From positions 28,602 to 92,601 of the forward strand of contig NZ_LFLZ01000034.1 of NCBI RefSeq assembly GCF_001189845.1: a DNA stretch of 64,000 bases, read 5' to 3'. How positions within the stretch are numbered: position 1 is the stretch's first letter; each line of letters opens with the position of its first letter. The stretch is from Bradyrhizobium tropiciagri (lineage in GTDB: Bacteria > Pseudomonadota > Alphaproteobacteria > Rhizobiales > Xanthobacteraceae). Position numbers and translations under genes: made by a program. Below the pieces are notes generated by a model. That model was not told the DNA's origin and ran no database searches. It worked only from the letters and a program-made list of their open reading frames with translations. This document shows positions 7,437 to 16,162 of this stretch, piece after piece.

Positions 7437-8609
7437 ATGCGTGAAGCCGTAATCGTTTCCTACGCGCGCACCGGCCTGGCGAAGTCCGGCCGTGGCGGAT
7501 TCAACATCACCCCGCCGATGTCGCTCGCCGCGCACGCCATCAAGCACGCGGTCGACCGCGCCGGCGTCGACAAGGAATATGTCGAGGATTGCTATCTCGG
7601 CAATTGCGCGCATGGCGCGCCGAACATCGGCCGCCAGGCCGCGCTGCTCGCCGGCCTGCCGAAGTCGACCGCGGGCGTCTCCGTGAACCGCTTCTGCTCG
7701 TCGGGCCTGCAGACCATCGCGATGGCCGCCAACTCCATTCGTTCGGATGGCTCCGATTGCATCGTCGCCGGCGGCGTCGAGAGCATCTCGATTCCCGGCG
7801 GCGGTTCGCCGAAGGAATCGATCGATCCGGATCTGCTCAAGACCGCGCCCGATATCTTCATGGCGATGATCGATACCGCCGACATCGTCGCCGAGCGCTA
7901 CAAGCTCAGCCGTGAATACCAGGACGAGTATTCGCTGGAGTCGCAGCGCCGCATGGCCGCCGCGCAGCAGGCCAACAAGTTCAAGGACGAAATCGTCCCG
8001 ATGAAGACCAAAATGAAGGTGGTCGACAAGGCGACCAAGGCCGAGTCGATCGTCGACTACGTGGTCGATCGCGACGAGTGCAACCGCCCCGAGACCACGC
8101 TGGAAGGCCTTGCCAAGCTCGAGCCGGTCAAGGGTCCGGGCAAGTTCGTCACCGCCGGCAACGCCAGCCAGCTGTCCGACGGCGCCGCTGCCGTGGTGCT
8201 GATGGAAGCTAAGGACGCCGAGAAGCGCGGCCTCAACCCGCTCGGCCGTTTCGTCGCCTGGGCCTCGGCCGGCTGCGAGCCCGACGAGATGGGCATCGGC
8301 CCTGTGTTTGCCGTGCCGAAGCTGCTCAAGCGCCACGGCCTGAAGGTCGACGACATCGACCTCTGGGAGCTCAACGAGGCCTTCGCCAGCCAGTGCCTCT
8401 ATTCGCGCGACCAGCTCGGCATCGATCCCGAGAAGTACAACGTCAACGGCGGCTCGATCGCGATCGGCCATCCGTTCGGCATGACCGGCGCCCGGCTCAC
8501 CGGCCACCTCTTGCAGGAAGGCCGTCGCCGCAAGGCCAAGTGGGGCGTCGTGACCATGTGCATCGGCGGTGGCCAGGGCGGCGCCGGCCTGTTCGAGATC
8601 TACAGCTGA
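7437..8609 (+). CDS. Thiolase, acetyl-CoA C-acyltransferase
   Basis: A 390-residue thiolase. All three catalytic signatures are present: the acyl-accepting Cys87 in NRFCSSGLQT, His345 in GHPFGMTGAR, and the base Cys375 in CIGGGQGG, plus NEAFA. It either cleaves 3-ketoacyl-CoA in beta-oxidation or condenses acetyl-CoA; the sequence (GLPKSTAGVSVNRFC, no obvious PhaA loop) looks more like a degradative FadA-type enzyme, but I cannot settle this. AGAGGGAGAAAACA before the ATG is a strong ribosome binding site. It stands alone between two terminators, and an enoyl-CoA hydratase gene lies 4 kb downstream. Confidence 0.9.
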   Translation: MREAVIVSYARTGLAKSGRGGFNITPPMSLAAHAIKHAVDRAGVDKEYVEDCYLGNCAHGAPNIGRQAALLAGLPKSTAGVSVNRFCSSGLQTIAMAANSIRSDGSDCIVAGGVESISIPGGGSPKESIDPDLLKTAPDIFMAMIDTADIVAERYKLSREYQDEYSLESQRRMAAAQQANKFKDEIVPMKTKMKVVDKATKAESIVDYVVDRDECNRPETTLEGLAKLEPVKGPGKFVTAGNASQLSDGAAAVVLMEAKDAEKRGLNPLGRFVAWASAGCEPDEMGIGPVFAVPKLLKRHGLKVDDIDLWELNEAFASQCLYSRDQLGIDPEKYNVNGGSIAIGHPFGMTGARLTGHLLQEGRRRKAKWGVVTMCIGGGQGGAGLFEIYS

Positions 8610-8638
8610 GCGCGATCAATACTGATTGCATGAGAACG

Positions 8639-8669
8639 AGCGGTCCGGCGGTAACGCCGGGCCGCTTTT
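8639..8669 (+). terminator. Terminator after the thiolase gene
   Basis: AGCGGTCCGGCG, a GTAA loop, then CGCCGGGCCGCT with one wobble pair, followed by TTTC. It lies 30 bases after the thiolase stop, in a convergent gap with the MarR gene. Confidence 0.85.
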
Positions 8670-8682
8670 CATTTGAAGTCGA

Positions 8683-9141
8683 TCAAGGCGCCGGCAGATC
8701 CGCCGCGCGCTCGCCGAAGTCGAGGGCGGCGACCAGTTCGAGCGTCTGCCTCAGATCTGCGGCCTGCCTGGCGCCAAACGCCGTCTCGAAGCGCTCTTGC
8801 GCCTCGAGCCAGGCGGCCTGCGACTCATCGAGCCTCACTTCGCCGCGTTTGGTCAGCCGCACCAGCCGGCTGCGGCGGTCATTCTTGTCGACGGTGATGG
8901 TCAAAAGGCCGTCGCGCTCCAGCGGCTTGAGGTTGTGATTGAGCGCGGTGCGATCGAGCACCAGCGCTGCGGCGAGTTCCCCCATCGTCGGCGAGCCCGA
9001 GCGTTTGACATAGACCAGAATGGCCCGTTGCGTGCCGCGCAGCCCTGACGCCGCAAGGATCTGATCGTAGAGCTGCGACACCCGCCGCGTCGCCTTGCGC
9101 AACGCCGTGAGATTGCACCGGCTGGTTTCGATCTTCGCCAT
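8683..9141 (-). CDS. MarR-family transcriptional regulator
   Basis: A 152-residue winged-helix regulator. The recognition region SPTMGELAAALVLDRTALNHNLKPLERDGLL is followed by the wing VDKNDRRSRLVRLTKRG, the D-x-R-S/D-x-R pattern typical of MarR proteins. The start at 9141 is favoured because TTGGAGG lies five bases upstream; a start 30 bases further up (9171) would fall within the operator. The gene is divergent from an MFS efflux gene, and two identical operator words lie between them, so it very likely represses both itself and the pump and is released by a small ligand, perhaps a substrate of the pump. Confidence 0.88.
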   Translation of the reverse strand: MAKIETSRCNLTALRKATRRVSQLYDQILAASGLRGTQRAILVYVKRSGSPTMGELAAALVLDRTALNHNLKPLERDGLLTITVDKNDRRSRLVRLTKRGEVRLDESQAAWLEAQERFETAFGARQAADLRQTLELVAALDFGERAADLPAP

Positions 9142-9158
9142 CACTGCCTCCAACACGC

Positions 9159-9206
9159 TTGACATATACATGCATATGCACCTAGTAGCAATAGATGCAT
9201 ATGCAC
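9159..9206 (+). promoter_or_regulatory. Twin MarR operators and divergent promoter
   Basis: The 12-mer ATGCATATGCAC occurs twice (9170-9181 and 9195-9206), each containing the perfect palindrome TGCATATGCA, with centres 25 bp apart. TTGACA at 9159-9164 and TAGTAG at 9183-9188, 18 bp apart, form a candidate promoter for the MFS gene that both operators overlap. This is the expected layout for MarR autoregulation. Confidence 0.75.
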
Positions 9207-9222
9207 ATATATGGAGGATGCG

Positions 9223-10656
9223 ATGTCGGAGATCGAGACGGAGACGATCGGGCTGGCTATCGGAACTGACGCGCGGCCACGGGTTCGGGTCGCAACGGCA
9301 TCACCGCGCCAGGTACTCGCGATCGTATCGGTGGGTATCTGCCTCGCAAATCTCGACCTGTTCATCGTCAATGTCGGGCTGCCGAACATCGCGCAGGAAT
9401 TCCGCGGCGCCTCGCTCGAGGATCTGTCCTGGATCCTCAATGGCTATGCGATCGTCTATGCGGCGCTGCTGGTGTTTTTCGGCCGCCTGGCGGAGCGCCA
9501 CAGCCGCAATCTGAGCTTTCTGCTCGGCGTTGCGCTGTTCACGGCGGCGTCGGCGGCCTGCGCGCTTGCGCCTAACGTCGAATTGCTGGTCGTGGCCCGC
9601 GTCGCGCAGGCCGCCGGCGCTGCGTTGATGACCCCGACCTCGATCGGCCTGCTGCTGGCGTCGTTTCCGCCCGACCAGCGCGCAGGTGCCGTGCGGACCT
9701 GGACGGCGATCGGCGGACTTGCAGCCGCGCTCGGGCCGCTGGCAGGCGGAGTGCTGGTCACTTTCGACTGGCGCTGGATCTTCATCGTCAATGTCCCGAT
9801 CGGCGTCGTCGCACTGGTAATCGGCTGGCTCAAACTGCCCGAGGTGCCCGGCCATGACATACCGCGCCCGAGCTGGTGGGCGGCACTGCTGGTGACCTCG
9901 GGCATCGGTGCGTTGACATTCGGAATCGTGAAGGCGAATGACTGGGGATGGGGCTCGCGCGGCGTGCTGCTCGGTTTTGCCGTCGCGGGCCTCTCGCTCG
10001 CCGCCTTCGCGTGGCACTGTCTGCGCTCGAAGAACCCGTTCGTCGATCCCGCCCTGTTTGCGGTCAGGCCGTTTACCGGGGCGACGTTTGTCATGGCGCC
10101 TTACTCGGCGGCTTTCGGCGCGATGCTGCTGTCGGTGGCGCTGTGGGAGCAAACCGTGTGGGGCTGGTCGGCGCTGAAGACCGGCCTTGCAATCGCGCCG
10201 GGTCCGCTGCTTGTCCCGTTCACCTCGCTGTTGTTCGCTGCCCGCCTGATCGCACGGTTTGGCGCCGCAGCCGTCGTGTCCGCCGGAATCGCATCGTTCG
10301 CGGGCGGCCTCGCGATCTGGGCAATGCTGCTTGGGGCTGACCCCGACATGCCTGCCTTCGTGGTCGGCATGATGCTCACCGGTATCGGTGTCGGGCTGAC
10401 CTTTCCGACCCTGATGGGGGTCGGGGCGGGTTCGCTGCCGCCATCGTCGTTCGCCACCGGCTCCGGTGTCATCAACATGATCCGGCAGGCGGCGCTTGCG
10501 ATCGGCGTCGCGATCTTCGTCGCGATCCTGGCTACGCCGGCGACGATGGCTGACAGGATCGCGGCCTTCCATCGCGGTTGGTGGATCATGATCGCGATCA
10601 CCATCGCCGGCTTCGTGCCGAACTACCTGTTCATCCGGCGCCGGGCTGAGCGCTGA
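9223..10656 (+). CDS. MFS drug exporter, DHA2 (EmrB/QacA) type
   Basis: A 477-residue inner-membrane transporter with about 14 hydrophobic segments. It shows LDLFIVNVGLPNIAQEF in the first helix (motif D1 of the 14-helix drug:proton antiporters), FGRLAERHSRNLSFLLG (motif A) and GALMTPTSIGLLLASFPPDQRAGA with motif C around GLAAALGPLAGG. It would export lipophilic compounds by proton antiport. ATG 9223 follows GGAGG by five bases; an in-frame ATG at 9211 has no such site. It is divergently paired with the MarR gene and is almost certainly controlled by it. No membrane-fusion (EmrA) gene is adjacent. Confidence 0.9.
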   Translation: MSEIETETIGLAIGTDARPRVRVATASPRQVLAIVSVGICLANLDLFIVNVGLPNIAQEFRGASLEDLSWILNGYAIVYAALLVFFGRLAERHSRNLSFLLGVALFTAASAACALAPNVELLVVARVAQAAGAALMTPTSIGLLLASFPPDQRAGAVRTWTAIGGLAAALGPLAGGVLVTFDWRWIFIVNVPIGVVALVIGWLKLPEVPGHDIPRPSWWAALLVTSGIGALTFGIVKANDWGWGSRGVLLGFAVAGLSLAAFAWHCLRSKNPFVDPALFAVRPFTGATFVMAPYSAAFGAMLLSVALWEQTVWGWSALKTGLAIAPGPLLVPFTSLLFAARLIARFGAAAVVSAGIASFAGGLAIWAMLLGADPDMPAFVVGMMLTGIGVGLTFPTLMGVGAGSLPPSSFATGSGVINMIRQAALAIGVAIFVAILATPATMADRIAAFHRGWWIMIAITIAGFVPNYLFIRRRAER

Positions 10657-10833
10657 CGCACGAAAGACATCGCCGCGCCATCCGGCAGTCGCGGCGCCGC
10701 CATGGTCGCGCCGCAGGGAAACCTCAATCGAACCAGTCCCTTCCTCGCTGCGTCTCACCACCAGAAACGGCGCGCCTTGAGCCCGGCGCGCGGTTGGTCT
10801 CGCGCGCGATGCGATGTTTCCCGGAGGGATGTG

Positions 10834-12501
10834 ATGCGAAGGATTGCGAATTGTCTTGTGACCTCCAGCCTGGTGCTGGCGGGAGCGCTGGTTGCCGGGC
10901 CGCTGCATGCGGCCAATCTCGACGCGGCGTCGCAGGTCGACGCCGTGACCGTCTATCCCGATGGCGCGAGTGTCACCCGCGTCATCACGCTGGATCTGCC
11001 CGCCGGCGACAACACGCTGGTCGCGAAGGATTTCCCGATGGGCCTCGATCCGACCTCGTTGCGGGTCGAGGGCGAGGCGGGCGACCGGCTGACGATCGGG
11101 GCCATCGACGCGCGGCCACCGCGTCCGGTGCCGCCGGCTAACTTGCCCGACATCGACAAGCGGATCGAGGCGCTCAGGGATCAGCGCGAGGATCTGCAGG
11201 GGATCATCACGTCGGCCGAAGCGCGGCGCAAATTCGCCGAGCATTTTGCCGAGGCCTCGCCGGTCGGGATCGGCGAGAAGGGCGAGGCGCGTCCGGTCAG
11301 CGAGTGGCGTGCCGCGTTCTCGGCGGTCGGGGACGAAGTGGCAACCGCCGACAATGCGATCCGCGACGCCACGCGTAAGCAGCGCGACATCGATCGCGAG
11401 ATCGCGCGCCTTGAAGCCGATCGTGCCGCCAAGCCGCCGAGCAAGCTCGAGGTGCGGATCGAGCTGGCCTCCGCCGCCGCGACCCGGGCGACGCTGCGGG
11501 TGACCTATGCGGTGCGCAATGCCCGCTGGATGCCGATTTACGACGCCCGTCTCGACACCGGCGCCAAGGATCGCAAGCCGGCGATCGAACTGGTGCGCCG
11601 TGCCGAGATCACCCAGTCGACCGGCGAGGATTGGTCGAACGTGGCACTCGTCGTCTCCACTGTGCGCATCGCCCGCGGCGGCAACGCGCCCGATCTCAAT
11701 TCGCTGGTCGTGCGATATCCGCTGCCGCCGCGGCCGCTGGCTGCGGGCCGAGCGTTCGACAGCGTGCAACAGCCCTCGGCGCTGATGCCTGCACCGGCTG
11801 CGCCGCCGATGGAGCAGCATCTGTCCAAGCAGGCCGAGGAGCGGGACGCCACAGCCGAGGTCGGCGCCTTCCAGGCCATCTTCAAGATCCCCGGCCGCGT
11901 CAGCGTTGCAGCCAATGAGGGCGCCAAGAGCTTGCGCATCGCGACCGCGACGATCACCCCCGATCTCGCGGTGCGCGCCGTCCCGGTGCTCGATCCGACC
12001 GCGTTCCTGGAGGCGAGCTTCGTGCAGGCCGACGATGCGCCGCTGCTGCCGGGGCAGGTCTCGATCTACCGCGACGGCATCTTTGTCGGCCGCAGCCGGA
12101 TGGCCACCGCCGCCAAGGACGAGACCGTGCGGTTCGGCTTCGGCGCCGACGACAAGGTCAAGATCGAACGCACAGTGGTGAAACGCAACGAGGGCTCCGC
12201 GGGCCTGATCGTGACGACATCGAAAACCGACGAGCGCGCGTTCAAGACCACGGTGCGCAACGGCCACGACTTCCCGATCAAGGTCGCGATCCAGGATCAG
12301 CTCCCGGTCAGCGAGAACGACGACATCGTGGTCGAGATGCTGCCGTCGTCGACGCCTGCGACGACCACTAATCTGCGCGACAAGCGCGGCGTGCTGGAAT
12401 GGGCGTTCGAGGCCAAGGCCGGCGAAGTCCGTGACGTCAATTTCGCCTGGCGGATGCGCTGGCCGAAGGACAAGGGCGTCGTGATGGTGCCGGCGGGGTG
12501 A
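10834..12501 (+). CDS. MuiA-like protein (DUF4140/DUF4139)
   Basis: A 555-residue exported protein. After a signal peptide (MRRIANCLVTSSLVLAGAL, cleavage near LHAA) comes VDAVTVYPDGASVTRVITL, the start of the DUF4140 domain, then a charged helical, probably coiled-coil segment (about residues 105-215, rich in R/E/A, e.g. IDKRIEALRDQREDLQ), then the beta-rich DUF4139 domain with YAVRNARWMPIYDARLD and ending RMRWPKDKGVVM. Proteins of this build are called mucoidy inhibitor A homologues; the biochemical function is not established. The ATG at 10834 is six bases after GGAGG. It appears to be a single gene. Confidence 0.82.
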   Translation: MRRIANCLVTSSLVLAGALVAGPLHAANLDAASQVDAVTVYPDGASVTRVITLDLPAGDNTLVAKDFPMGLDPTSLRVEGEAGDRLTIGAIDARPPRPVPPANLPDIDKRIEALRDQREDLQGIITSAEARRKFAEHFAEASPVGIGEKGEARPVSEWRAAFSAVGDEVATADNAIRDATRKQRDIDREIARLEADRAAKPPSKLEVRIELASAAATRATLRVTYAVRNARWMPIYDARLDTGAKDRKPAIELVRRAEITQSTGEDWSNVALVVSTVRIARGGNAPDLNSLVVRYPLPPRPLAAGRAFDSVQQPSALMPAPAAPPMEQHLSKQAEERDATAEVGAFQAIFKIPGRVSVAANEGAKSLRIATATITPDLAVRAVPVLDPTAFLEASFVQADDAPLLPGQVSIYRDGIFVGRSRMATAAKDETVRFGFGADDKVKIERTVVKRNEGSAGLIVTTSKTDERAFKTTVRNGHDFPIKVAIQDQLPVSENDDIVVEMLPSSTPATTTNLRDKRGVLEWAFEAKAGEVRDVNFAWRMRWPKDKGVVMVPAG

Positions 12502-12584
12502 TCTGCATCTTGAGACGATGACATCCCTCTCGATCTCGGGCATCACTTTGCCAACGGCAAAAATGCCTGAGATCGGGAGGATCC

Positions 12585-13421
12585 ATGAGCTACCAGCACA
12601 TCATCGTCGATGATCCGCGTCCGCGCGTCCGCCGCATCACGCTGAACCGCCCCGAGAAGCGCAATGCGCTGAACAACCGCCTGCGCGGCGAGATCTTCGC
12701 GGTGCTGGAGCAGGCCGACCGCGATCCCGAGATTTCGATCTCGATCCTGCGTGGCGCTGGGCCGTGCTTCTCGGCGGGCTATGACCTGTCCGCCGACAAC
12801 CGCGTCGACCAGCCCTATCATTCGGCATCCGGCCCCGGCCAATGGTCGCGCCATGTCGTCGAGGGCTGGTTCTCGATCTGGGACCTCGCCAAGCCCGTGA
12901 TTGCACAGGTGCACGGCTATTGCCTCGCCGGCGGCACCGAGCTCGCGACCGCTTGCGACGTGGTCTATGTCGCCGACGATGCCCAGATCGGCTACCCGCC
13001 GGTGCGGCTGATGAGCCCGCCTGACATGCAGTATCATCCCTGGCTGGTCGGCATGCGCCGCGCCATGGAATTGATGCTGACGGGCGATGCGATGTCCGGC
13101 CGCGAGGCCGCCGAATGGGGCTACGCGACCAGGTCGTTTCCGCTCGCCGAGCTGGAGGCGAAGACACTGGATTTTGCCGAGCGCGCGGCAAAGGTGCCGA
13201 TCGAGCTGCAGCAGCTCAACAAGCGCTCAGTTCATCGCGCGATGGAGATCATGGGCGCCCGCGCCGCGATGCGCGCCGGCACCGAGATCCAGGCGCTGGC
13301 CTTCACGACCGAGGCGAGCAAGGCCTACATGGCCGGCTTCCGCCGCGACGGCGGCAGCGTGAAGGCCCAGCTCGATCAGCGCGACACCACGTTCGGCGAT
13401 TACCGGACCAGGAAGGAGTGA
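12585..13421 (+). CDS. Enoyl-CoA hydratase/isomerase family protein
   Basis: A 278-residue crotonase-fold protein. The first oxyanion-hole segment is FSAGYDLSA, the second is GYCLAGGTELATACDVV, with the usual helix NRPEKRNALNNRL at the N-terminus. The region where canonical hydratases carry the second glutamate reads IGYPPVRLMSPPDM, so the classic Glu pair is incomplete and the exact reaction (hydratase, isomerase or another CoA chemistry) is uncertain. GGGAGGATCC before the ATG is a good ribosome binding site. The short leader contains TTTGCC-AAC-GGCAAA (12547-12561), a small hairpin. Confidence 0.85.
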   Translation: MSYQHIIVDDPRPRVRRITLNRPEKRNALNNRLRGEIFAVLEQADRDPEISISILRGAGPCFSAGYDLSADNRVDQPYHSASGPGQWSRHVVEGWFSIWDLAKPVIAQVHGYCLAGGTELATACDVVYVADDAQIGYPPVRLMSPPDMQYHPWLVGMRRAMELMLTGDAMSGREAAEWGYATRSFPLAELEAKTLDFAERAAKVPIELQQLNKRSVHRAMEIMGARAAMRAGTEIQALAFTTEASKAYMAGFRRDGGSVKAQLDQRDTTFGDYRTRKE

Positions 13422-13449
13422 GCTGGCCTCGCGAACGCCCGCTATATTG

Positions 13450-13498
13450 ACGCGTTTTCTTCACGCGAACCGGTGTCCACTTCGCTTGAAAACGCGTT
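13450..13498. repeat. Palindromic intergenic repeat, family C, copy 1
   Basis: ACGCGTTTTC and GAAAACGCGT flank the core CTTCACGCGAACCGGTGTCC. The same core occurs in reverse orientation at 35532-35579. Its end touches the stop codon of the minus-strand membrane protein. Confidence 0.75.
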
Positions 13499-13939
13499 AG
13501 AAGCCGGCGTTCTCCTCCAGCCATTGATGGTTGTCCCAGTGCGCGCGACGGCCGAGGACGTAGTCGCGAACATCGTCCATGAAGCGGACCTTGCTGGCGA
13601 GCGCGCCAACGAAAGCGGCGATCGCCGCGATCCACGGCCATAGATGCATCAGCAGCGTGTCGGGGATCTGGCCGGCGAAGCCGCCTGCAGCGCGCCCGTT
13701 GCGAAGTAAGCCAATACGGCCCATGCGAGGGCCAATATCGTGGCCACAACCCCGTAGCTATTCTGATGAAGCCTCACCAATCGGCGCATCAAGCACAGAT
13801 AGGCAAAGTACACGATCACGCCGAGTATCAGGGCGATGCATGCCGGCGGAAGGCCCCAGCTTTGATCCCAGGTCAGATACACAACGAAGCCCGCGGCTAT
13901 CAGCGCCTCGATGGTGGTCAGGCTGGATTTCTCTTGCAT
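13497..13939 (-). pseudogene. Small membrane protein, frameshifted (probable sequencing error)
   Basis: Two minus-strand frames make one plausible protein of about 147 residues. The first (from ATG 13939: MQEKSSLTTIEALIAAGF) has three hydrophobic segments up to LAYFATGALQA; it then runs into a premature stop after SPARSPTRC. The second frame continues smoothly with GGFAGQIPDTLLMHLWPWIAAIAAFVG and a charged C-terminus ending LEENAGF at the family C repeat. The phase change corresponds to one missing base near 13675-13705. With four segments it looks like an integral membrane protein of unknown function. Confidence 0.55.
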
Positions 13940-14087
13940 GATTTGCCCCAAAGCGACTCAAGTATCGGCGGAGGCTATCATCATCTAGCGCGTTGCTAGA
14001 AGTGTATTTGTCGGACAACCTTTGGATTGGGCTCCGATCGCCGCGCTGAACGGCGCGAAGGAGACGAAGACCGGCCTCCGCATATTC

Positions 14088-14275
14088 ACTGTCATGCCCC
14101 GCCTCGAGCGGGGCATCCAGCACGCCGCGGCCTCTCCGTTGAAGTCGACCGCCTCTGGAATACTGGGTCGCCCGGTCCCGTCTACGCCAAGGCTTCGACG
14201 AGGCCATGAATGCATGGCGCGCCGAAGCTTTAGCGGAGGCGGCAAGCCGGGCGACGACACGGTGTTTGCGGCGAG
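14088..14275. repeat. Dispersed repeat with CG-rich hairpin
   Basis: The segment starts with a palindrome of 23 bases, ATGCCCC (14094-14100) and GGGGCAT (14110-14116) around GCCTCGAGC, followed by text of the kind GCATCCAGCACGCCGCGGCC and TGGAATACTGGGTCGCCCGG that resembles a dispersed element in Bradyrhizobium genomes. No gene is supported between 13952 and 14282. Confidence 0.5.
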
Positions 14276-14282
14276 AGGCGCC

Positions 14283-15635
14283 TCACTTCGCCTTCAGGAA
14301 GTCGCCGACCTCGAGCAGCATGAATTCGTCGTCATCGGCCTTGTTCGGGTCGCGGCTCGACGAGAACGGCAGGTTGTTGTCGTTGCCGACGATGATGTGG
14401 GTCTCGTCGACCCGGTCGACATTCTCGATGGTGAAGAACGGGAAGGTGTAGACGCCGTCGTTGAGCGGCTTGCGTGCCTTCTTGTTCGGATCGCGGATCT
14501 TCAAGAGATCAATATAGGCGATCTTGCGCACCGGCTTGCCGACGTTGGCGTCGGAGAGTTCGATCTTGTAGACGCGCTTGAACTTGGCGAGATCAGGGAA
14601 GCAGTTCTCGCCGCGCTGGCCTTGTGGGCAGGCCTTGTCGGCGGTGCCCTCGCCATTGTCGCGCTCGATCACGAGGCCCTGGGTCGGGTCGATCATGTTG
14701 AAGTCGCCGATCGCATTGCCGTTCTGCTCGAACACATACTGCCAGTAGCGTCCGGTGAACTTCTCCGCCGCGACGTCGAATTCGAGAATGCGCGAGGCCT
14801 CCTTGCCATCGACCTTCTCCCAGTCCTTCTTGTCGGCGTCCCACAGCGGCCCTTCGAGCAGGCCGTACAGGAATTTGCCGTCCTTGGAGGAAGCGAAGCC
14901 CTCATAGCCCTTGGAGCGGCGCAGATTGACGTTGGTGTAGCTCGCGCCGGGGGCGCCCGGCGACTGTACCGCCCAGTGATCCGGCGAACGCACCGGCTTG
15001 CCATCGGCGACCGTCTCGAACACGGCAAGGATCTTGCCGGTCTTGTCGGCCTTCAGGATGTAGGGCCCGAACTCGTCGCCGATCCAGAAAATGTCGTTGA
15101 TGATCTGGAAGCCTTCAGTGTCGAAGTCGGCGCCGGTGAGGTAACGCTTGGCGGTGTCCTCATGCACGATGCGGAACGGTACCTTCTTGTCGGGATCGTG
15201 CAGGAACACGGTCTCCTGGCGCTCGATCTTGCCGCCCGTCCAGTCCATCTTGTAGCGGTTCAGATACAGCATCGAGTCCGCCGAGTTGTAGCGCGAGCCC
15301 ATGCCGTTGTCGGTGATCACCCAGAACGTGCCGTCGGGCATCATCTTGATGCCGGAATGTCCCTGCAGCGGCTGGCCCTTGAACGGCAGAGACACGCCGG
15401 TCGGCCGCTCATAGGACTTGCCCATCACGGTGCCGATGGCGTCGACGCGCTTGCCGGTGGTGTACTTGCCCGAGGTCTTCAGGTCTGCCGGCGCATCGGC
15501 TGGAGCATCGATGAAGCTCTCCGCCGGCATCACGGCGTGTCCTGCCAGCGTCGCCGGAAATTCGTCCTCGCTCTGCGCGAACGCCGGTGTGGCGAGCAGG
15601 ATCGAGGCGACGGAACAGAGCAGTGACAGGCGCAT
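14283..15635 (-). CDS. Esterase-like activity of phytase family protein, exported
   Basis: A 450-residue protein with a Sec signal peptide (MRLSLLCSVASILLATPAFA). The mature part is the beta-propeller-like domain called esterase-like activity of phytase: GHSGIKMMPDGTFWVITDNG, then FDTEGFQIINDIFWIGDEFGPYIL, and KGYEGFASSKDGKFLYGLLEG. It is periplasmic and may hydrolyse phosphoesters; no substrate is proven for the family. Downstream of its stop lies a repeat, and its start is separated by 163 bases from a divergent ABM-domain gene. A large open frame on the opposite strand covers it but is an artefact of high GC. Confidence 0.85.
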   Translation of the reverse strand: MRLSLLCSVASILLATPAFAQSEDEFPATLAGHAVMPAESFIDAPADAPADLKTSGKYTTGKRVDAIGTVMGKSYERPTGVSLPFKGQPLQGHSGIKMMPDGTFWVITDNGMGSRYNSADSMLYLNRYKMDWTGGKIERQETVFLHDPDKKVPFRIVHEDTAKRYLTGADFDTEGFQIINDIFWIGDEFGPYILKADKTGKILAVFETVADGKPVRSPDHWAVQSPGAPGASYTNVNLRRSKGYEGFASSKDGKFLYGLLEGPLWDADKKDWEKVDGKEASRILEFDVAAEKFTGRYWQYVFEQNGNAIGDFNMIDPTQGLVIERDNGEGTADKACPQGQRGENCFPDLAKFKRVYKIELSDANVGKPVRKIAYIDLLKIRDPNKKARKPLNDGVYTFPFFTIENVDRVDETHIIVGNDNNLPFSSSRDPNKADDDEFMLLEVGDFLKAK

Positions 15636-15798
15636 GGTTGATCTCCCAAGGGATAAACGATGCGGTGTTCTCGGAGGCGCCTGTTACAGCCGGCTGACAG
15701 TTTTGTGAACGGTCGCAAATGTCGCAGGATAGATCGTGCTATTGACGAGTTCAGCTGGCAGGATCGAAGGCATCCGCTGCGTAGAGGAGAAGGCTTTG

Positions 15799-16134
15799 AT
15801 GTTCATCGCAATGAACCGGTTTCAGGTCATCAAGGGCAAGGAAGAGGCCTTCGAGACGGTTTGGAACACGCGCGATTCCTATCTCGACGATGTTCCGGGC
15901 TTCATCGAGTTTCACCTGGTGAAGGGATCCGAGGCCGAGGACCACACGCTCTATGCAACCCACACCGTGTGGGCCAGCAAGTCGGCGTTCGAGGACTGGA
16001 CCAGGTCGGATGCGTTCCGCCGCGCCCATGCGCGCGCCGGCAACGCGACCGGCGGCAGCCTTTATCTCGGACACCCGAAATTCGAAGGCTTCCAGGTGCT
16101 GATCACCGAGCGGGCGAAGACCGCTGCGGCGTAA
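15799..16134 (+). CDS. Antibiotic biosynthesis monooxygenase (ABM) domain protein
   Basis: A 111-residue single ABM domain. The pattern MNRFQVIKGKEEAFETVW, PGFIEFHLVKG, then HTVWASKSAFEDWTRSDAF with RRAHAR resembles IsdG-type heme-degrading monooxygenases and the HmuD/HmuQ proteins of Bradyrhizobium, where the asparagine near the N-terminus, the tryptophan and the histidine are the active residues. Asn6, Trp and His are all present here. No heme-transport genes are next to it and I see no clear iron-control motif upstream, so the heme role is only a suggestion. ATG 15799 is chosen for GAGGAGAAGG upstream. Confidence 0.75.
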   Translation: MFIAMNRFQVIKGKEEAFETVWNTRDSYLDDVPGFIEFHLVKGSEAEDHTLYATHTVWASKSAFEDWTRSDAFRRAHARAGNATGGSLYLGHPKFEGFQVLITERAKTAAA

Positions 16135-16162
16135 CGGCGATCATCGCCGGAAGCTCCGTTAC
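16131..16162. terminator. Convergent hairpin carrying both stop codons
   Basis: GTAACGG (16131-16137) pairs with CCGTTAC (16156-16162), with GGCGATCATCGCC inside. The TAA of the ABM gene and the TAA of the minus-strand permease lie in the two arms. There is no U-tract, so termination is possible but unproven. Confidence 0.5.

Noticed and set aside
7416..8507. A 363-codon minus-strand frame over the thiolase gene
   Set aside because: Antisense frame with composition like other mirrors; the thiolase motifs are complete on the plus strand.
9301..12546. A 1081-codon open frame on the minus strand covering the MFS and MuiA-like genes
   Set aside because: It is the mirror of two well-supported genes with clear motifs and signal peptides. 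Its translation is basic and low-complexity (RRHH, RRR), as seen in antisense frames of GC-rich genes.
12547..12561. A terminator between the MuiA-like and enoyl-CoA hydratase genes
   Set aside because: The six-base stem TTTGCC/GGCAAA is A/T-closed and lacks a following T-run on the plus strand.
13450..13498. A CRISPR-like or insertion-sequence terminal repeat
   Set aside because: The palindromes occur singly, not in regularly spaced arrays, and no transposase or cas gene is present.
14022..15626. A 534-codon plus-strand frame opposite the phytase-like gene
   Set aside because: The translation is V/D/L-rich antisense text; the minus-strand product has a signal peptide and family motifs.
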